64,000 nucleotides of DNA from Thiocapsa rosea (GCF_003634315.1 NZ_RBXL01000001.1:3452501-3516500), one strand, 5' to 3'. Shown: positions 9,114 to 18,179, counted from the stretch's first letter. Numbers and translations: made by a program. The notes: generated from the sequence alone by a model not told the origin.

Positions 9114-9452
9114 TCAGTAACCGCCCTTGCGCAGCACCTCGGGCAAGCCCGCGATCTTGGTCCCTTGTTTGGTCGGCGCGAGCGGGAAGAGGGTGTAGAG
9201 ATCCTTGCTCGTGGGCTTGGAGCCCCACTTCTTGGCCATTTCCTTCAGCACCACGCGCTCCATGGGCTGATTTTGGGCGTTGTTGTGGTACTCGTCCCTC
9301 AGATAGTTGATCACGTCCCAGTGTTTGTCGGTCAAGGTGATGCCCTCGATCTCGGCGAGCTTCATCGCGACATCTTCGCTCCAGTCTGCGAGGTCCTGAA
9401 GATAGCCGCTTGGGGTCGTCTCGACGGTCTTGCCATTGACTTCGATGGCCAT
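9114..9452 (-). CDS. DsrC/TusE-family protein lacking both C-terminal cysteines (RspA-like)
   Basis: 112 residues, the same length as the dsrC product at 16992-17330 and alignable from end to end (GYLQDLADWSEDVA, LTDKHWDVINYLRDEY, SKDLYTLFPLAPTKQG, IAGLPE). The two redox cysteines that carry sulfur in DsrC are absent: the C-terminal arm reads KQGTKIAGLPEVLRKGGY. The DsrC family is divided into DsrC (two Cys), TusE (one) and RspA (none). This is the last class, so it cannot be a persulfide carrier and may be regulatory. A GAGGAG Shine-Dalgarno precedes ATG 9452. Confidence 0.85.
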   Translation of the reverse strand: MAIEVNGKTVETTPSGYLQDLADWSEDVAMKLAEIEGITLTDKHWDVINYLRDEYHNNAQNQPMERVVLKEMAKKWGSKPTSKDLYTLFPLAPTKQGTKIAGLPEVLRKGGY

Positions 9453-9937
9453 GGTTGCTCCTCTCGTCTTTGCTCGGCGGGGTACAGTCGTTGCGTGACG
9501 CTGTACCCGTCATTAAGGGTTGATTTGAACTTCCTAATCTTATGATTTTGTGATTCAGGCGTCACATCTTTTTAACCTGAATGCAGCACGTCCCGCGCGG
9601 TTTGCCGTCAAGACGCGACGAGGCGGGGTGATTTTGACGGGCTCCGGGGATGTCGGAAAAGGGCGGGGCAGCGGGGACATTGCGAGGAGGCCGCGCGTGT
9701 CGGGGGTTAAACCGCGCCCGATGCGAGATGCGTAGTGTGTTGGATCGGCTTGGCTGCGCCGGCTCCGACGCTTGTCGGAGCCGGCGCGGTTTAACGTATT
9801 AAAAAATATATAATTCTAAACCGCGGCCCCGCTAAGGGCCGTGAATGCACCAAACGGCGAACTCTCGCGAAAGTGAGCATCTCGCTCTGGACGCGGTTTA
9901 GGCTGCTTCGTCGGACGAAGCCCGCGTCGCAGCACGT
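9453..9937. other. Intergenic region with repeat copy A
   Basis: 485 bases without a supported gene. 9453-9560 is AT-rich and likely holds the promoter of the DsrC paralogue. 9707-9900 is a full copy of the dispersed repeat. Confidence 0.6.
9707..9900. repeat. Dispersed TTAAACCGCG repeat, full two-module copy A
   Basis: Module 1 (9707-~9795) runs from TTAAACCGCGCCC to GGCGCGGTTTAA and includes a perfect hairpin CCGGCTCCGAC / GTCGGAGCCGG. An AT-only linker (~9796-9822) follows, then module 2 from CTAAACCGCG to GACGCGGTTTA. Confidence 0.9.
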
Positions 9938-10642
9938 TCAGCCTTGACTTGGCTTGACCGAGTCGATCCCCTTGTGCGGAATGAAGATCCCGCAACCCAG
10001 TAGGTGATGGTGCCCGAGTCCCTGTTGCTGCAGCCGGATGGATTCGTCCGGCGTGAGTCCCGCAAGCATCAGGCTGCGTGTCGCAATGGAACCATCGGGC
10101 GTGGCGAGCCGGTTCGTTCTGCCGCACACGGCCTTGCGCACGCGGATATCCATCGCGGAGAGGGCGCGTGCTGCGGTCTCGAGAAAAACGCCCTCGTCTT
10201 CCTCTGCCGGGGCGGCGAGATCAAGTGCGACATATCTAGAAAATAAGGTCGTCTCGGCGGTGAGCGGCTTGGTCTTGCCCGTGCCCACGACAAGGGTTTC
10301 TCCGCCGACATCGAGCTTGGCCCCCGGAAGATCACGCAATACCTCCGTGACGCGGTGTCGGGGAACCCGCAGGGTCAGCTTGGTTCGCCGGGAGACGACG
10401 AGATAAGAGTCCGTGCCGTGCTCGGGTCGCTCCCAGCCGTTCTGTGATCCGGCGACATGCACCGAGTGCACGGCAATGCCCGCCTCCTCGACGATCCAGG
10501 GCAGTGACTGTTTCAGCGCCTCGGCCAGCAGGTAGGCGTGGTCGACCGGGAGGCATTTGCAGTCGATCCCGAAGAGGAGATCGACGATGTCATCCGGCAC
10601 ACGAATTCGGTCGGGGTTGTCGTCGTCATTCCAAAACATCAT
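9938..10642 (-). CDS. Orphan Cas6/Cmx6-like RAMP protein
   Basis: 234 residues. The N-terminal pattern DLLFGIDCKCLPVDHAYLL and the C-terminal glycine-rich loop QQGLGHHHLLGCGIFIPHKG match the type I-MYXAN Cas6/Cmx6 family of RAMP-fold CRISPR endoribonucleases. No other cas gene and no CRISPR array is present in the 64 kb. It lies on the same strand as the Cys-less DsrC paralogue and two unknown genes upstream, which suggests a job outside CRISPR, perhaps RNA cleavage or binding. Which His is catalytic cannot be told by eye. Family call is good; function is open. Confidence 0.75.
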   Translation of the reverse strand: MMFWNDDDNPDRIRVPDDIVDLLFGIDCKCLPVDHAYLLAEALKQSLPWIVEEAGIAVHSVHVAGSQNGWERPEHGTDSYLVVSRRTKLTLRVPRHRVTEVLRDLPGAKLDVGGETLVVGTGKTKPLTAETTLFSRYVALDLAAPAEEDEGVFLETAARALSAMDIRVRKAVCGRTNRLATPDGSIATRSLMLAGLTPDESIRLQQQGLGHHHLLGCGIFIPHKGIDSVKPSQG

Positions 10643-10740
10643 GGTTGTCCGTCGTGTGCACTCGATTGTGTTTCATGGCCTGAAAGCCCGGTATACCCGC
10701 GGCAACATCTCAGAAACACGCCGAGCCCAGCATCCAATCA

Positions 10741-10800
<60 letters not shown>

Positions 10801-10872
10801 GCAACGACAACCACAACCGAGGCAACGCGATGCTCTCGTCGAGTTGCCTTACCGACCTTTGAGAACCGTGCC

Positions 10873-11592
10873 TTAGGCGAACGGAAGACGCTCCTGCAGC
10901 GCACGGCGGTCGAACCACCACTCGTCCTGCACCAGCACGTCGACGACATTGCGTAAGCGCACCAGGAACTTCTCCGGCTCCTTGAGCTCGAGGCGCTCCA
11001 TCCAGTGCTCGAGCTGCTCGGGTGTGTCGACGCCGCTGTGTCGCCGTGCAACCGTGCCCAGCATTTGGGTTGCGAAGAACATGAGATCCTCGCGTTGACG
11101 GTCTCTGGCGCGGACATCGGCGATGAAAAGTGCCGTGGTCGCGGCGACTGCGGCGCCGTCGGCGTCGTCGGGCGTCTCGTCGATCACGTGGCCAAGAAGC
11201 TCGATGGTCAGCTCGGGATCGATCGGGCATGTCACCCCAAGCCAGATCCCTTGGCCGAGCGCAACGAGTGACTCTTCTTGGCCGGCCTGGAACAGAACAT
11301 CGCAGGCATCGGCGGCAAGCTCGAAGGAGTCGTGCGCGATGAAATGGTCGAAGGCCGCGCGGCCGATGGGCCACGCCTCTTCACCTCGCTCCAGACTCAC
11401 CAGCGTGCGTGCGACCTGCAGCCGTGCGTCCGCGACCGCATGCGCGGGCGCATGGATCCGTACGAGGTTGTCGAGCCGATCCTGGAGCATCCCCAGATGC
11501 GACTCCAGCGATGCATTCTCGGCGCTGCGATTGATGATCGAATCAGCGGCCGTATCGGCAATCTGCGTTGCCAGAACGTCGAATTGTTTCAT
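10873..11592 (-). CDS. Conserved hypothetical protein, helical
   Basis: 239 residues, acidic and almost entirely helical in appearance, without signal peptide or membrane segment. I do not recognise the family. Spaced amphipathic pairs (residues ~50-110) could be TPR-like. It shares strand and close spacing (49 bp) with the upstream 63-residue gene and precedes the Cas6-like gene, so the three may be one operon. The 3' flank carries a hexanucleotide microsatellite. Confidence 0.7.
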   Translation of the reverse strand: MKQFDVLATQIADTAADSIINRSAENASLESHLGMLQDRLDNLVRIHAPAHAVADARLQVARTLVSLERGEEAWPIGRAAFDHFIAHDSFELAADACDVLFQAGQEESLVALGQGIWLGVTCPIDPELTIELLGHVIDETPDDADGAAVAATTALFIADVRARDRQREDLMFFATQMLGTVARRHSGVDTPEQLEHWMERLELKEPEKFLVRLRNVVDVLVQDEWWFDRRALQERLPFA

Positions 11593-11641
11593 AACGAAGC
11601 CTTTCTCTGCTCCGGCGTCTGTTCAGACCTCCGCCCGGAGA

Positions 11642-11833
11642 TCATCGGACGAGCCCGCTGAAGGCGGCCTCGAGTCGATCCTCCCAGTTCTCCGGGGTAT
11701 CGGGGTAGGGGGGCTTGACGTCCATCCTGAAGAAACGCTCGCCCGAGCGCGCGACAGCCTGAATGACGGGGACGAGTTCGTCGAACGATTCGATGTCTTG
11801 ATTAGATACCAGTATCTCGCTGAGCTTGAGCAT
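11642..11833 (-). CDS. Small hypothetical protein
   Basis: 63 residues, no signal peptide, with a C-terminal aromatic/proline segment (VKPPYPDTPENWEDRL). ATG 11833 follows GGGAG at a workable distance. It is the first gene of the presumed operon with the 239-residue protein and the Cas6-like gene. No family recognised. Confidence 0.6.
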   Translation of the reverse strand: MLKLSEILVSNQDIESFDELVPVIQAVARSGERFFRMDVKPPYPDTPENWEDRLEAAFSGLVR

Positions 11834-11992
11834 GGGTCGTCGCTACTGCTCCCTTGTCGTCGGGTTGATGTTGAGCGCTTCGCCCGCTTCGCGCTCTTGC
11901 GGCCGCGGGTCTATGACGCGTCGTGTTCGTAACCTGCGCGGGCAGGTCGCGACGGACCCAGTGCCTATGGCGCGCGGGCTTTCGGTCGACTG

Positions 11993-12928
11993 TCAGTCGA
12001 GGACGATTCGGTCCAAGAAGCGGACGCGGTAGAGAAGTCGCGCCTTCGCGGGGTCTTCCTCATCGTCGAATCCTGAGCGGCAGTGCAGGACGTTGTTGGC
12101 GATCAGCCCTTCGCCCGGTTCTAGCCTGTACTCGAACGTGAAGACATCCGGGCGGGAAAACAACCGATCCAGTGCCGCTCGCGCGGCATGCGTGTCGGGC
12201 GTGTCGCGCCAGAGGACGTGGCGTGCACGTGCCGAGTAACGCATGTGTAGATGTCCGCTACGCACCGAGAACACAGGTCCGACACTCGCCGCCCGGAGTG
12301 TGCGACCGTCCCGGACATGCGCAGGGATGCTCAGGGCTTGCGGGTGAGAAAGCGCCGCGATGTGCTGCGGCGATTCGTCGCGCAGGCGCAGATAGGCCAT
12401 CTCATGGTCGATGAGGCCGTTCTCCCCGCCGTGACGCGCGGCGCGTCGACAGAACAGACACCATGCCTCGACCTGTTTATCCGGGGGGTTGTAGTAGCCG
12501 TCGGTGTGCCAGCTCAGCGGTTTGTCGGTATAGGGGATGAAGTCGCCGAGGGTTGCACCGCCGGGGGTCTCGGGGCCTGCATCCGCGCGTCCACCCTCGT
12601 CTGGATTACGTCGGGTTGCGGTGATACGGCTCACGGCCGAGGCGTCGGCGAAGAGGTTGGAATCCGTTGTTCGCAGCCCGAGGGCCTGCGTGAACGCCAG
12701 CAGAGCCTCGGTCTCGATCTTGTCGGGATCGACCTCGACCAGCGCCATGTTGAAAGTAGCGATCCGTGTCTTCAACGCGGCGTGCTCGGCCGGCGTGGGC
12801 CGGTCGAGTCGCTCGACGGGAACACGCAGGTCCGTGATCTCGGCTGGATAAGCGCGCAGCTTGCGAGTCCTCCAGTGTGAATAGGCACGATCGTCCGAGA
12901 GATCGAAAGGGTCGTCCACGGGTTTCAC
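11993..12928 (-). CDS. TauD/TfdA-family Fe(II)/2-oxoglutarate dioxygenase
   Basis: 311 residues from the GTG at 12928, which follows an AGGGGG stretch. An upstream ATG at 13045 would add a basic, non-conserved-looking 39 residues. The Fe-binding HxD is in SWHTDGYY, and the distal His and substrate-side Arg are in NNVLHCRSGF, as in taurine dioxygenase-like enzymes. The substrate is unknown. Given the neighbours, an organosulfur compound is possible but unproven. It is transcribed divergently from dsrA. Confidence 0.8.
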   Translation of the reverse strand: MKPVDDPFDLSDDRAYSHWRTRKLRAYPAEITDLRVPVERLDRPTPAEHAALKTRIATFNMALVEVDPDKIETEALLAFTQALGLRTTDSNLFADASAVSRITATRRNPDEGGRADAGPETPGGATLGDFIPYTDKPLSWHTDGYYNPPDKQVEAWCLFCRRAARHGGENGLIDHEMAYLRLRDESPQHIAALSHPQALSIPAHVRDGRTLRAASVGPVFSVRSGHLHMRYSARARHVLWRDTPDTHAARAALDRLFSRPDVFTFEYRLEPGEGLIANNVLHCRSGFDDEEDPAKARLLYRVRFLDRIVLD

Positions 12929-12963
12929 CCCCCTGAATGAGCAAACCTGAATATTAGTGAATG

Positions 12964-12992
12964 TTGACTTACGGCGCCTCGAGATGTAGCAT
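12964..12992 (+). promoter_or_regulatory. Possible sigma-70-type promoter upstream of dsrA
   Basis: TTGACT, a 17-bp spacer and TAGCAT lie on the plus strand about 350 bp before dsrA. The surrounding 12929-13337 gap (409 bases) separates the divergent dioxygenase and dsr genes and otherwise shows only a short palindrome (CTATCCCGAATGGGATAG, ~13077-13094). This is a consensus match only. Confidence 0.3.
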
Positions 12993-13337
12993 CTCCTGTC
13001 AATTTGCTCAAGCATGTTCGCCGCCAACAAGAATCGGGAGGACACCCGCTGCGGCGCTCGTCATGCCTTAGATCCTCTATCCCGAATGGGATAGTCCGTC
13101 GGGTAAGAGCCCTCCCAATCGTGGAATGGGCGCGGACCCGGGGAGCCGGTAATTTAGCGAATGCCGATGGGGTCTCGGTAGAACAGGTTTCGATGTGCGC
13201 CGGCTGTTCAGGCATGCCGTCTAGCCCGCGCCATGGCGAGACTCTCGGTCAAGCGGTGTTGTATCGACACATGCCCGATTGGTTTTATCGGAACCCCTAT
13301 CCCTTCCTGCTTTATTCTGATTCGGAGAGACAGCGCC

Positions 13338-14591
13338 ATGGCGATCGAGAAGCACAGTACACCGATGCTTGATCAGCTCGAAACCGGCCCTTGGCCGAGC
13401 TTTATCTCGGGCATCAAGCGTCTCCGCGACGAGCATCCGGAGCCCCGTATCAACGAGATGACCAACGATCTACTTGGTCAGCTCGAGCATTCATACGAGA
13501 CCCGTAAAGGGTATTGGAAGGGCGGCACCGTTTCGGTTTTCGGGTACGGCGGAGGGATCATTCCGCGCTTCTCCGAGGTCGGCAAAGCATTCCCGAAATC
13601 CAAGGAATTCCATACGCTGCGCGTCCAGCCGCCGGCCGGCAACCATTACTCGACCGACATGCTGCGCCAATTGGCCGACAGCTGGGAGAAGTGGGGCTCG
13701 GGCCTCGTGACCTTCCACGGTCAAACCGGCAACATCATGTTCATCGGGACGGACACCCAGAACACGCAGCACTTCTTCGACGAGATCAACGAATACGGTT
13801 GGGACCTCGGCGGTGCCGGTCCTTGCGTACGCACGGCCATGTCCTGTGTAGGTGCGGCGCGCTGCGAGATGTCCTGCACGAACGAACTCAAGGCGCACCG
13901 TGCGCTGGTGAACAACTTCGTCGACGACGTCCATCGCCCGGCCCTTCCTTACAAATTCAAGTTCAAGGTCTCCGGCTGCGCGAACGACTGCCAAAACGCC
14001 ATCGAGCGCTCGGATTTTGCGGTCCTGGGCACGTGGCGCGACGACATGAAGGTCGACCAAGCCGAGGTCAAGAACTACATCGCCGACAAAGGGCGTCAGT
14101 ACTATATCGACAACGTCATCACGCGCTGTCCGACGCAGGCGCTCAGCCTGACCGACGACAACACGCTCGTGGTCAACAACCGCGATTGCGTGCGCTGCAT
14201 GCACTGTCTCAACGTGATGCCCAAGGCGCTGCATCCGGGAGACGACAAGGGTGTAACCATCCTGATCGGCGGCAAGCGTACCCTCAAGATCGGTGATCTG
14301 ATGGGCACCGTCGTTGTGCCCTTCAAGAAGCTCGAAACCGAGGAGGACTACGAGTCCATGGTCGAGCTCGCCGAGACCATCATTGACTTCTGGGCGGAGA
14401 ACGGTCTGGAGCATGAGCGCTGCGGCGAGATGATCGAACGTATCGGCCTGGCCAACTTCCTCGACGGCATCGGGATCGAGCCGGATCCGAATATGCTGAG
14501 CCACCCGCGTCAAAGCTCCTATGTGAGGCTGGACGGATGGGACGAGGCGGCCGAGGCATGGTTCGAGCGTCAAGCCGAAGCCGGCAAGTAA
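13338..14591 (+). CDS. dsrA: Reverse-type dissimilatory sulfite reductase alpha subunit
   Basis: 417 residues. In the oxidative pathway of sulfur storers the DsrAB complex oxidises sulfur delivered by DsrC to sulfite in the cytoplasm. The siroheme-[4Fe-4S] ligands are visible as C170-x5-C176 and C214-x3-C218 (CVGAARC, CANDC). The ferredoxin insert is at C284/C287/C290 (CVRCMHC). ATG 13338 follows GGAGAG; the open frame upstream is not conserved. It is the first gene of the 15-gene dsr cluster, whose order equals that of Allochromatium vinosum. Confidence 0.98.
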   Translation: MAIEKHSTPMLDQLETGPWPSFISGIKRLRDEHPEPRINEMTNDLLGQLEHSYETRKGYWKGGTVSVFGYGGGIIPRFSEVGKAFPKSKEFHTLRVQPPAGNHYSTDMLRQLADSWEKWGSGLVTFHGQTGNIMFIGTDTQNTQHFFDEINEYGWDLGGAGPCVRTAMSCVGAARCEMSCTNELKAHRALVNNFVDDVHRPALPYKFKFKVSGCANDCQNAIERSDFAVLGTWRDDMKVDQAEVKNYIADKGRQYYIDNVITRCPTQALSLTDDNTLVVNNRDCVRCMHCLNVMPKALHPGDDKGVTILIGGKRTLKIGDLMGTVVVPFKKLETEEDYESMVELAETIIDFWAENGLEHERCGEMIERIGLANFLDGIGIEPDPNMLSHPRQSSYVRLDGWDEAAEAWFERQAEAGK

Positions 14592-14599
14592 ATCCGCAT

Positions 14600-14663
14600 C
14601 GGCACCCGTGGGGCCGCGCATGCGATCCCCTGGATCGCGATATGCGGGCGCCGACGGGTGCCG
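14600..14663 (+). promoter_or_regulatory. Large stem-loop between dsrA and dsrB
   Basis: Outer stem 14600-14609 (CGGCACCCGT) pairs with 14654-14663. Inner stems CGCAT/ATGCG and GCGATCC/GGATCGC are nested, with a three-base bulge. No T-run follows, so it is more likely an mRNA-stabilising or processing element than a terminator. Confidence 0.6.
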
Positions 14664-14705
14664 CCGAACGACTTACCATCAGACTGAAATATTGGAGTAA
14701 AGGCG

Positions 14706-15776
14706 ATGGCAGACATGCGTGAGCCGATCGAATCCGGATGCCCTGATCCCTGGCAGTATATGCATCCGATGATGCGCAAGAATTTCGGCCAGTGGAAATA
14801 CCATGATCATCCTCGTCCCGGCGTCCTGCTCCACGTCGCGTATAGCGGCGATAAGATTTGGACCGTCAAGGCGGGAACCCAGCGTATCCTCGATGTGTTC
14901 ACCCTGCGCAAGCTGTGCGATATCGGTGATGAATTCGCCGAAGGCTATGTGCACTTCACGCTGCGCTCCAACATTGAATACATGGTGACGGACGAGGCGA
15001 AGGTCCAGCCCCTGATCGATGCTCTGGAGGGCGCGGGCTTCATCGTCGGCGGCACGCAGAACTCGGTGGCGATGATCTCGCACACACAGGGTTGGTTGCA
15101 CTGCGACATCCCCGGCACCGACGCCTCGGGCGTGGTGAAGTCCATGATGGACGAGCTCATCGACGAGTTCCGCAACGCCAATATGCCGAATCGGGTGCAT
15201 ATCACGACGTCCTGCTGCCAGATCAATTGCGGCGGCCAGGGTGATATCGCGATCAACGTGCAGCACACCAAGCCGCCGAAGATCAATCATGATCTGGTTG
15301 CGAACGTCTGCGAGCGCCCCTCCGTCGTCGCGCGCTGCCCGGTTGCGGCGATTCGTCCGGCCATGGTGAACGGTAAGCCCTCGCTGGAAGTCGACGAGCG
15401 CAAGTGCATCTGCTGCGGTGCCTGCTATCCGCCCTGTCCGCCGATGCAGATCAACGACGCCGAGCATTCCAAGCTGGCCATCTGGGTTGGCGGGAACCAT
15501 TCCAATGCCCGCGGCAAGCCGACCTTCCAGAAACTGGTCGCCGCCGGCATCCCGAACAATCCGCCGCGCTGGCCCGAGGCGACCGCGATCGTCAAGCGTA
15601 TCCTCAAGGCGTATAAAGAGGGCGCGCGGGATTGGGAGCGGGTCAACGAGTGGATCGAGCGCATCGGCTGGCCGCGCTTCTTCGAAGAGGTCGAGCTGCC
15701 CTTCACCAAGTATCATATCGATACCTGGCGCGGTGCACGGGCCAGCTTCAACAGCTCCTCGTACATCCGCTTCTAA
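14706..15776 (+). CDS. dsrB: Reverse-type dissimilatory sulfite reductase beta subunit
   Basis: 356 residues, partner of DsrA in the alpha2beta2 siroheme enzyme. The cluster region shows CCQINCGGQGD (Cys170, 171, 175) and the ferredoxin domain C234-x2-C237-x2-C240-x3-C244. ATG 14706 has GGAGTAAAGG upstream. A 115-bp gap with a strong hairpin separates it from dsrA; dsrE follows. Confidence 0.98.
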   Translation: MADMREPIESGCPDPWQYMHPMMRKNFGQWKYHDHPRPGVLLHVAYSGDKIWTVKAGTQRILDVFTLRKLCDIGDEFAEGYVHFTLRSNIEYMVTDEAKVQPLIDALEGAGFIVGGTQNSVAMISHTQGWLHCDIPGTDASGVVKSMMDELIDEFRNANMPNRVHITTSCCQINCGGQGDIAINVQHTKPPKINHDLVANVCERPSVVARCPVAAIRPAMVNGKPSLEVDERKCICCGACYPPCPPMQINDAEHSKLAIWVGGNHSNARGKPTFQKLVAAGIPNNPPRWPEATAIVKRILKAYKEGARDWERVNEWIERIGWPRFFEEVELPFTKYHIDTWRGARASFNSSSYIRF

Positions 15777-15829
15777 GGGCGGGCAGAGGGATCGGTTCAA
15801 GAGCTATCGTAATCAGTCGAGAGGTCGGC

Positions 15830-16222
15830 ATGAAGTTCGCACTTCAGATCAACGAGGGACCCTACCAACACCAGTCATCCGACTCGGCATATCAGTTTGC
15901 CAAGGCGGCGCTGGAGAAGGGGCACGAGATCTTTCGGGTCTTCTTCTATCACGACGGGGTCAACAACTCGACGCGTCTGACGACACCGCCGCAGGACGAT
16001 CGTCATATCGTCAATCGCTGGGCGGAGTTGGCCGAGCAGCACGACCTCGATCTGGTCGTCTGCGTCGCCGCGGCCCAACGCCGCGGTATCGTGGACGAGG
16101 GCGAAGCGAGCCGCAACGGCAAGGACGCCACCAACATTCATCCCAAGTTCCGCATCTCCGGACTCGGGCAGCTGGTCGAGGCGGCCATTCAAGCCGACCG
16201 TCTCGTCGTCTTCGGCGACTAA
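15830..16222 (+). CDS. dsrE: Sulfurtransferase subunit DsrE
   Basis: 130 residues, the catalytic subunit of the DsrE2F2H2 sulfurtransferase that passes persulfide sulfur to DsrC. The active cysteine is Cys78 in LVVCVAAAQRRG, at the position known in A. vinosum. ATG 15830 was chosen over an open upstream frame because the family starts MKFALQIN. dsrF follows after 12 bp with AAAGGAG in between. Confidence 0.97.
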   Translation: MKFALQINEGPYQHQSSDSAYQFAKAALEKGHEIFRVFFYHDGVNNSTRLTTPPQDDRHIVNRWAELAEQHDLDLVVCVAAAQRRGIVDEGEASRNGKDATNIHPKFRISGLGQLVEAAIQADRLVVFGD

Positions 16223-16234
16223 AGGAGAGTTGAG

Positions 16235-16645
16235 ATGTCGGAAGTCGTGAAGAAATTCATGTACCTCAACCGCAAGGCGCCTTACGGGACCATCTATGCC
16301 TGGGAGGCACTGGAAGTGGTGCTGATCGGGGCCGCCTTCGATCAGGACGTCAGCGTCATGTTTCTCGACGACGGGGTCTATCAGCTCACCAAGGGCCAAG
16401 ATACCAAGGCGATCGGCATGAAGAACTTCTCGCCGACCTTCCGGACCCTGGGCGACTACGAGGTCAAAAAGATCTTCGTGGACCGTGCCTCGCTGGAGGC
16501 CCGAGGGCTCACTCAGGACGATCTGGTCGAGATCGCCTGGGAAGACTTCGAGACCGAAGAAGAGATCGAGAACATCGTCGAGGTGATCGACTCGGCCCGC
16601 GTCGGCGAGCTGATGAACGAATCCGATGCGATCTTCAGCTTCTAG
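16235..16645 (+). CDS. dsrF: Sulfurtransferase subunit DsrF
   Basis: 136 residues of the DsrE/DsrF (TusC-like) fold, a structural subunit of DsrEFH. It contains no cysteine, in keeping with a non-catalytic role. It is closely spaced between dsrE and dsrH with Shine-Dalgarno sequences at each start, so the three are co-translated in equal amounts. Confidence 0.97.
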   Translation: MSEVVKKFMYLNRKAPYGTIYAWEALEVVLIGAAFDQDVSVMFLDDGVYQLTKGQDTKAIGMKNFSPTFRTLGDYEVKKIFVDRASLEARGLTQDDLVEIAWEDFETEEEIENIVEVIDSARVGELMNESDAIFSF

Positions 16646-16654
16646 AGGGACGTC

Positions 16655-16963
16655 ATGAGTATTCTGCATACCGTCAACAAGTCGCCGTTCGAGCGCAACG
16701 CGCTCGAGTCCTGTCTGAAGTTCGCCACCGACGGGTCGGCCGTGTTGCTGTTCGAAGACGGCGTTTATGCGGCCCTTCAAGGGACCGCCGTCGAACCCCA
16801 TGTGAGCGGTGCGCTCGGCCGCTTGAAGGTCTATGTGCTGGGCCCGGACCTGCAGGCGCGCGGCTTCTCCGCGGAGCGCATCATCGAGGGTATCAGTGTC
16901 GTGGACTATGCCGGATTCGTGGATCTTGCCGCGGAAAACGGGAAAGTTCAGGCCTGGTTGTAG
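16655..16963 (+). CDS. dsrH: Sulfurtransferase subunit DsrH
   Basis: 102 residues of the TusB/DsrH family. The single conserved cysteine is Cys20 (NALESCLKF), the position known in DsrH. It forms the third subunit of DsrEFH. dsrC begins 28 bp downstream. Confidence 0.97.
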   Translation: MSILHTVNKSPFERNALESCLKFATDGSAVLLFEDGVYAALQGTAVEPHVSGALGRLKVYVLGPDLQARGFSAERIIEGISVVDYAGFVDLAAENGKVQAWL

Positions 16964-16991
16964 TTTTTTAGAAACCGATAGGAGCATCTAA

Positions 16992-17330
16992 ATGTCTGAC
17001 ACGATCGAAGTCGACGGCAAGCAATACGGTGTCGACGAGGAAGGTTATCTCGCCAATCTGAACGATTGGGTCCCGGGCATCGCCACCGTCATGGCGGCGC
17101 AGGACAACATCGAGTTGACCGACGAGCACTGGGACATCATCAACTTCCTGCGCGAGTACTACGAGGAGTATCAAATTGCTCCCGCGGTGCGCGTGCTGAC
17201 CAAGGCAGTGGGCAAGAAGCTCGGCAAGGACAAGGGCAACAGCAAATACCTCTACAGCCTGTTCCCCTATGGCCCGGCCAAGCAGGCATGCCGTTTCGCC
17301 GGCCTCCCGAAGCCGACCGGCTGCGTCTGA
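16992..17330 (+). CDS. dsrC: Sulfur carrier protein DsrC
   Basis: 112 residues. The flexible C-terminal arm has both redox cysteines, Cys100 and Cys111 (ACRFAGLPKPTGCV), which make DsrC the persulfide/trisulfide substrate of DsrAB and partner of DsrMKJOP. ATG 16992 follows TAGGAG. A GC-rich hairpin lies directly downstream. A cysteine-free paralogue is encoded at 9114-9452. Confidence 0.98.
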   Translation: MSDTIEVDGKQYGVDEEGYLANLNDWVPGIATVMAAQDNIELTDEHWDIINFLREYYEEYQIAPAVRVLTKAVGKKLGKDKGNSKYLYSLFPYGPAKQACRFAGLPKPTGCV

Positions 17331-17344
17331 TCCGTCAGCCGTGA

Positions 17345-17378
17345 CCGGGGGCGGGCTCGTTGCGAGCTCGACCCCCGG
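17345..17378 (+). terminator. GC-rich hairpin between dsrC and dsrM
   Basis: CCGGGGGCGGGCTCG pairs with CGAGCTCGACCCCCGG around a TTG loop. No T-run follows, so it may attenuate transcription into dsrM or protect the 3' end of a dsrC-containing mRNA; dsrC is needed in excess over the membrane complex. Confidence 0.55.
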
Positions 17379-17409
17379 CGACTCTCCGATCCACTGAGGT
17401 ACCAGGCAC

Positions 17410-18141
17410 ATGTCGTTCCTGACCACGGTCTACGCCTATCTGTATTACTTCGCGGCCTTGGTGTTGCTGGCCGGCGTGACCTTCAAGGTCGTCCAGTACG
17501 CGCGCACCCCGGCACCGCTGAAGATTCCGACGACACCGGCACCGACCACCAAAGCCGGAGTCGTGCTCAGAATGACGCGCGAGGTCGTGCTGTTCGAGAG
17601 CCTGTTTCGCGGCAACAAGTGGACCTGGATCTTCGGCTGGATCTTTCACTTCGGCCTCTTTCTCGTTACGTTGCGCCATCTGCGCTATTTCATGGAACCG
17701 GTATGGCTGCCGATCGAGCTGGTCCAGCCGTTCGGGATCTATGGTGGTATGGCGATGGTCGTGGGTCTTGCCGGCTTGTGGGCGCGACGTTTCTTCGTCG
17801 ACCGAGTCCGCTACATCTCCTCGCCCTCGGATCATCTGATCCTGGCGCTGCTGATCGCGATCGGCTGCACCGGATTGTTGATGACGTTCGTGTTTCATAC
17901 CGACGTCGTCGCGGTGAAGTCATTCTTTATCGGACTCTACAGCTTCGACCCGCCGCCGCTGCCCGGGGATCCGCTGCTGCTGCTGCACCTGTTTCTGGTG
18001 GCCGCGTTGATGATTATTTTCCCCTACAGCAAGCTGCTCCATGCGCCGGGTCTCTTCTTCAGCCCCAGCCGCAATCAGGTCGACAACCCGCGCGAGCAAA
18101 GACACATTGCGCCTTGGGCGAAACGACTCGAGCAGGAATAG
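17410..18141 (+). CDS. dsrM: DsrM, cytochrome b subunit of DsrMKJOP
   Basis: 243 residues with about five or six hydrophobic transmembrane helices and histidines in them, of the NarI-like cytochrome b family. It passes electrons between the quinone pool and DsrK. dsrK starts 38 bp downstream. Confidence 0.96.
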   Translation: MSFLTTVYAYLYYFAALVLLAGVTFKVVQYARTPAPLKIPTTPAPTTKAGVVLRMTREVVLFESLFRGNKWTWIFGWIFHFGLFLVTLRHLRYFMEPVWLPIELVQPFGIYGGMAMVVGLAGLWARRFFVDRVRYISSPSDHLILALLIAIGCTGLLMTFVFHTDVVAVKSFFIGLYSFDPPPLPGDPLLLLHLFLVAALMIIFPYSKLLHAPGLFFSPSRNQVDNPREQRHIAPWAKRLEQE

Positions 18142-18179
18142 ATTTTTCGCGCCATCCCGTCCGCAGCAAAGGTTGATCC

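Noticed and set aside
9938-10642. CRISPR locus around the Cas6-like gene
   Set aside because: No array of regular repeats and spacers and no other cas gene is visible; the hexamer arrays at 5591 and 10741 are microsatellites without spacers.
13046-13337. N-terminal extension of dsrA from 13233
   Set aside because: ATG 13338 has a good Shine-Dalgarno and matches the family start; the upstream frame is not DsrA-like.
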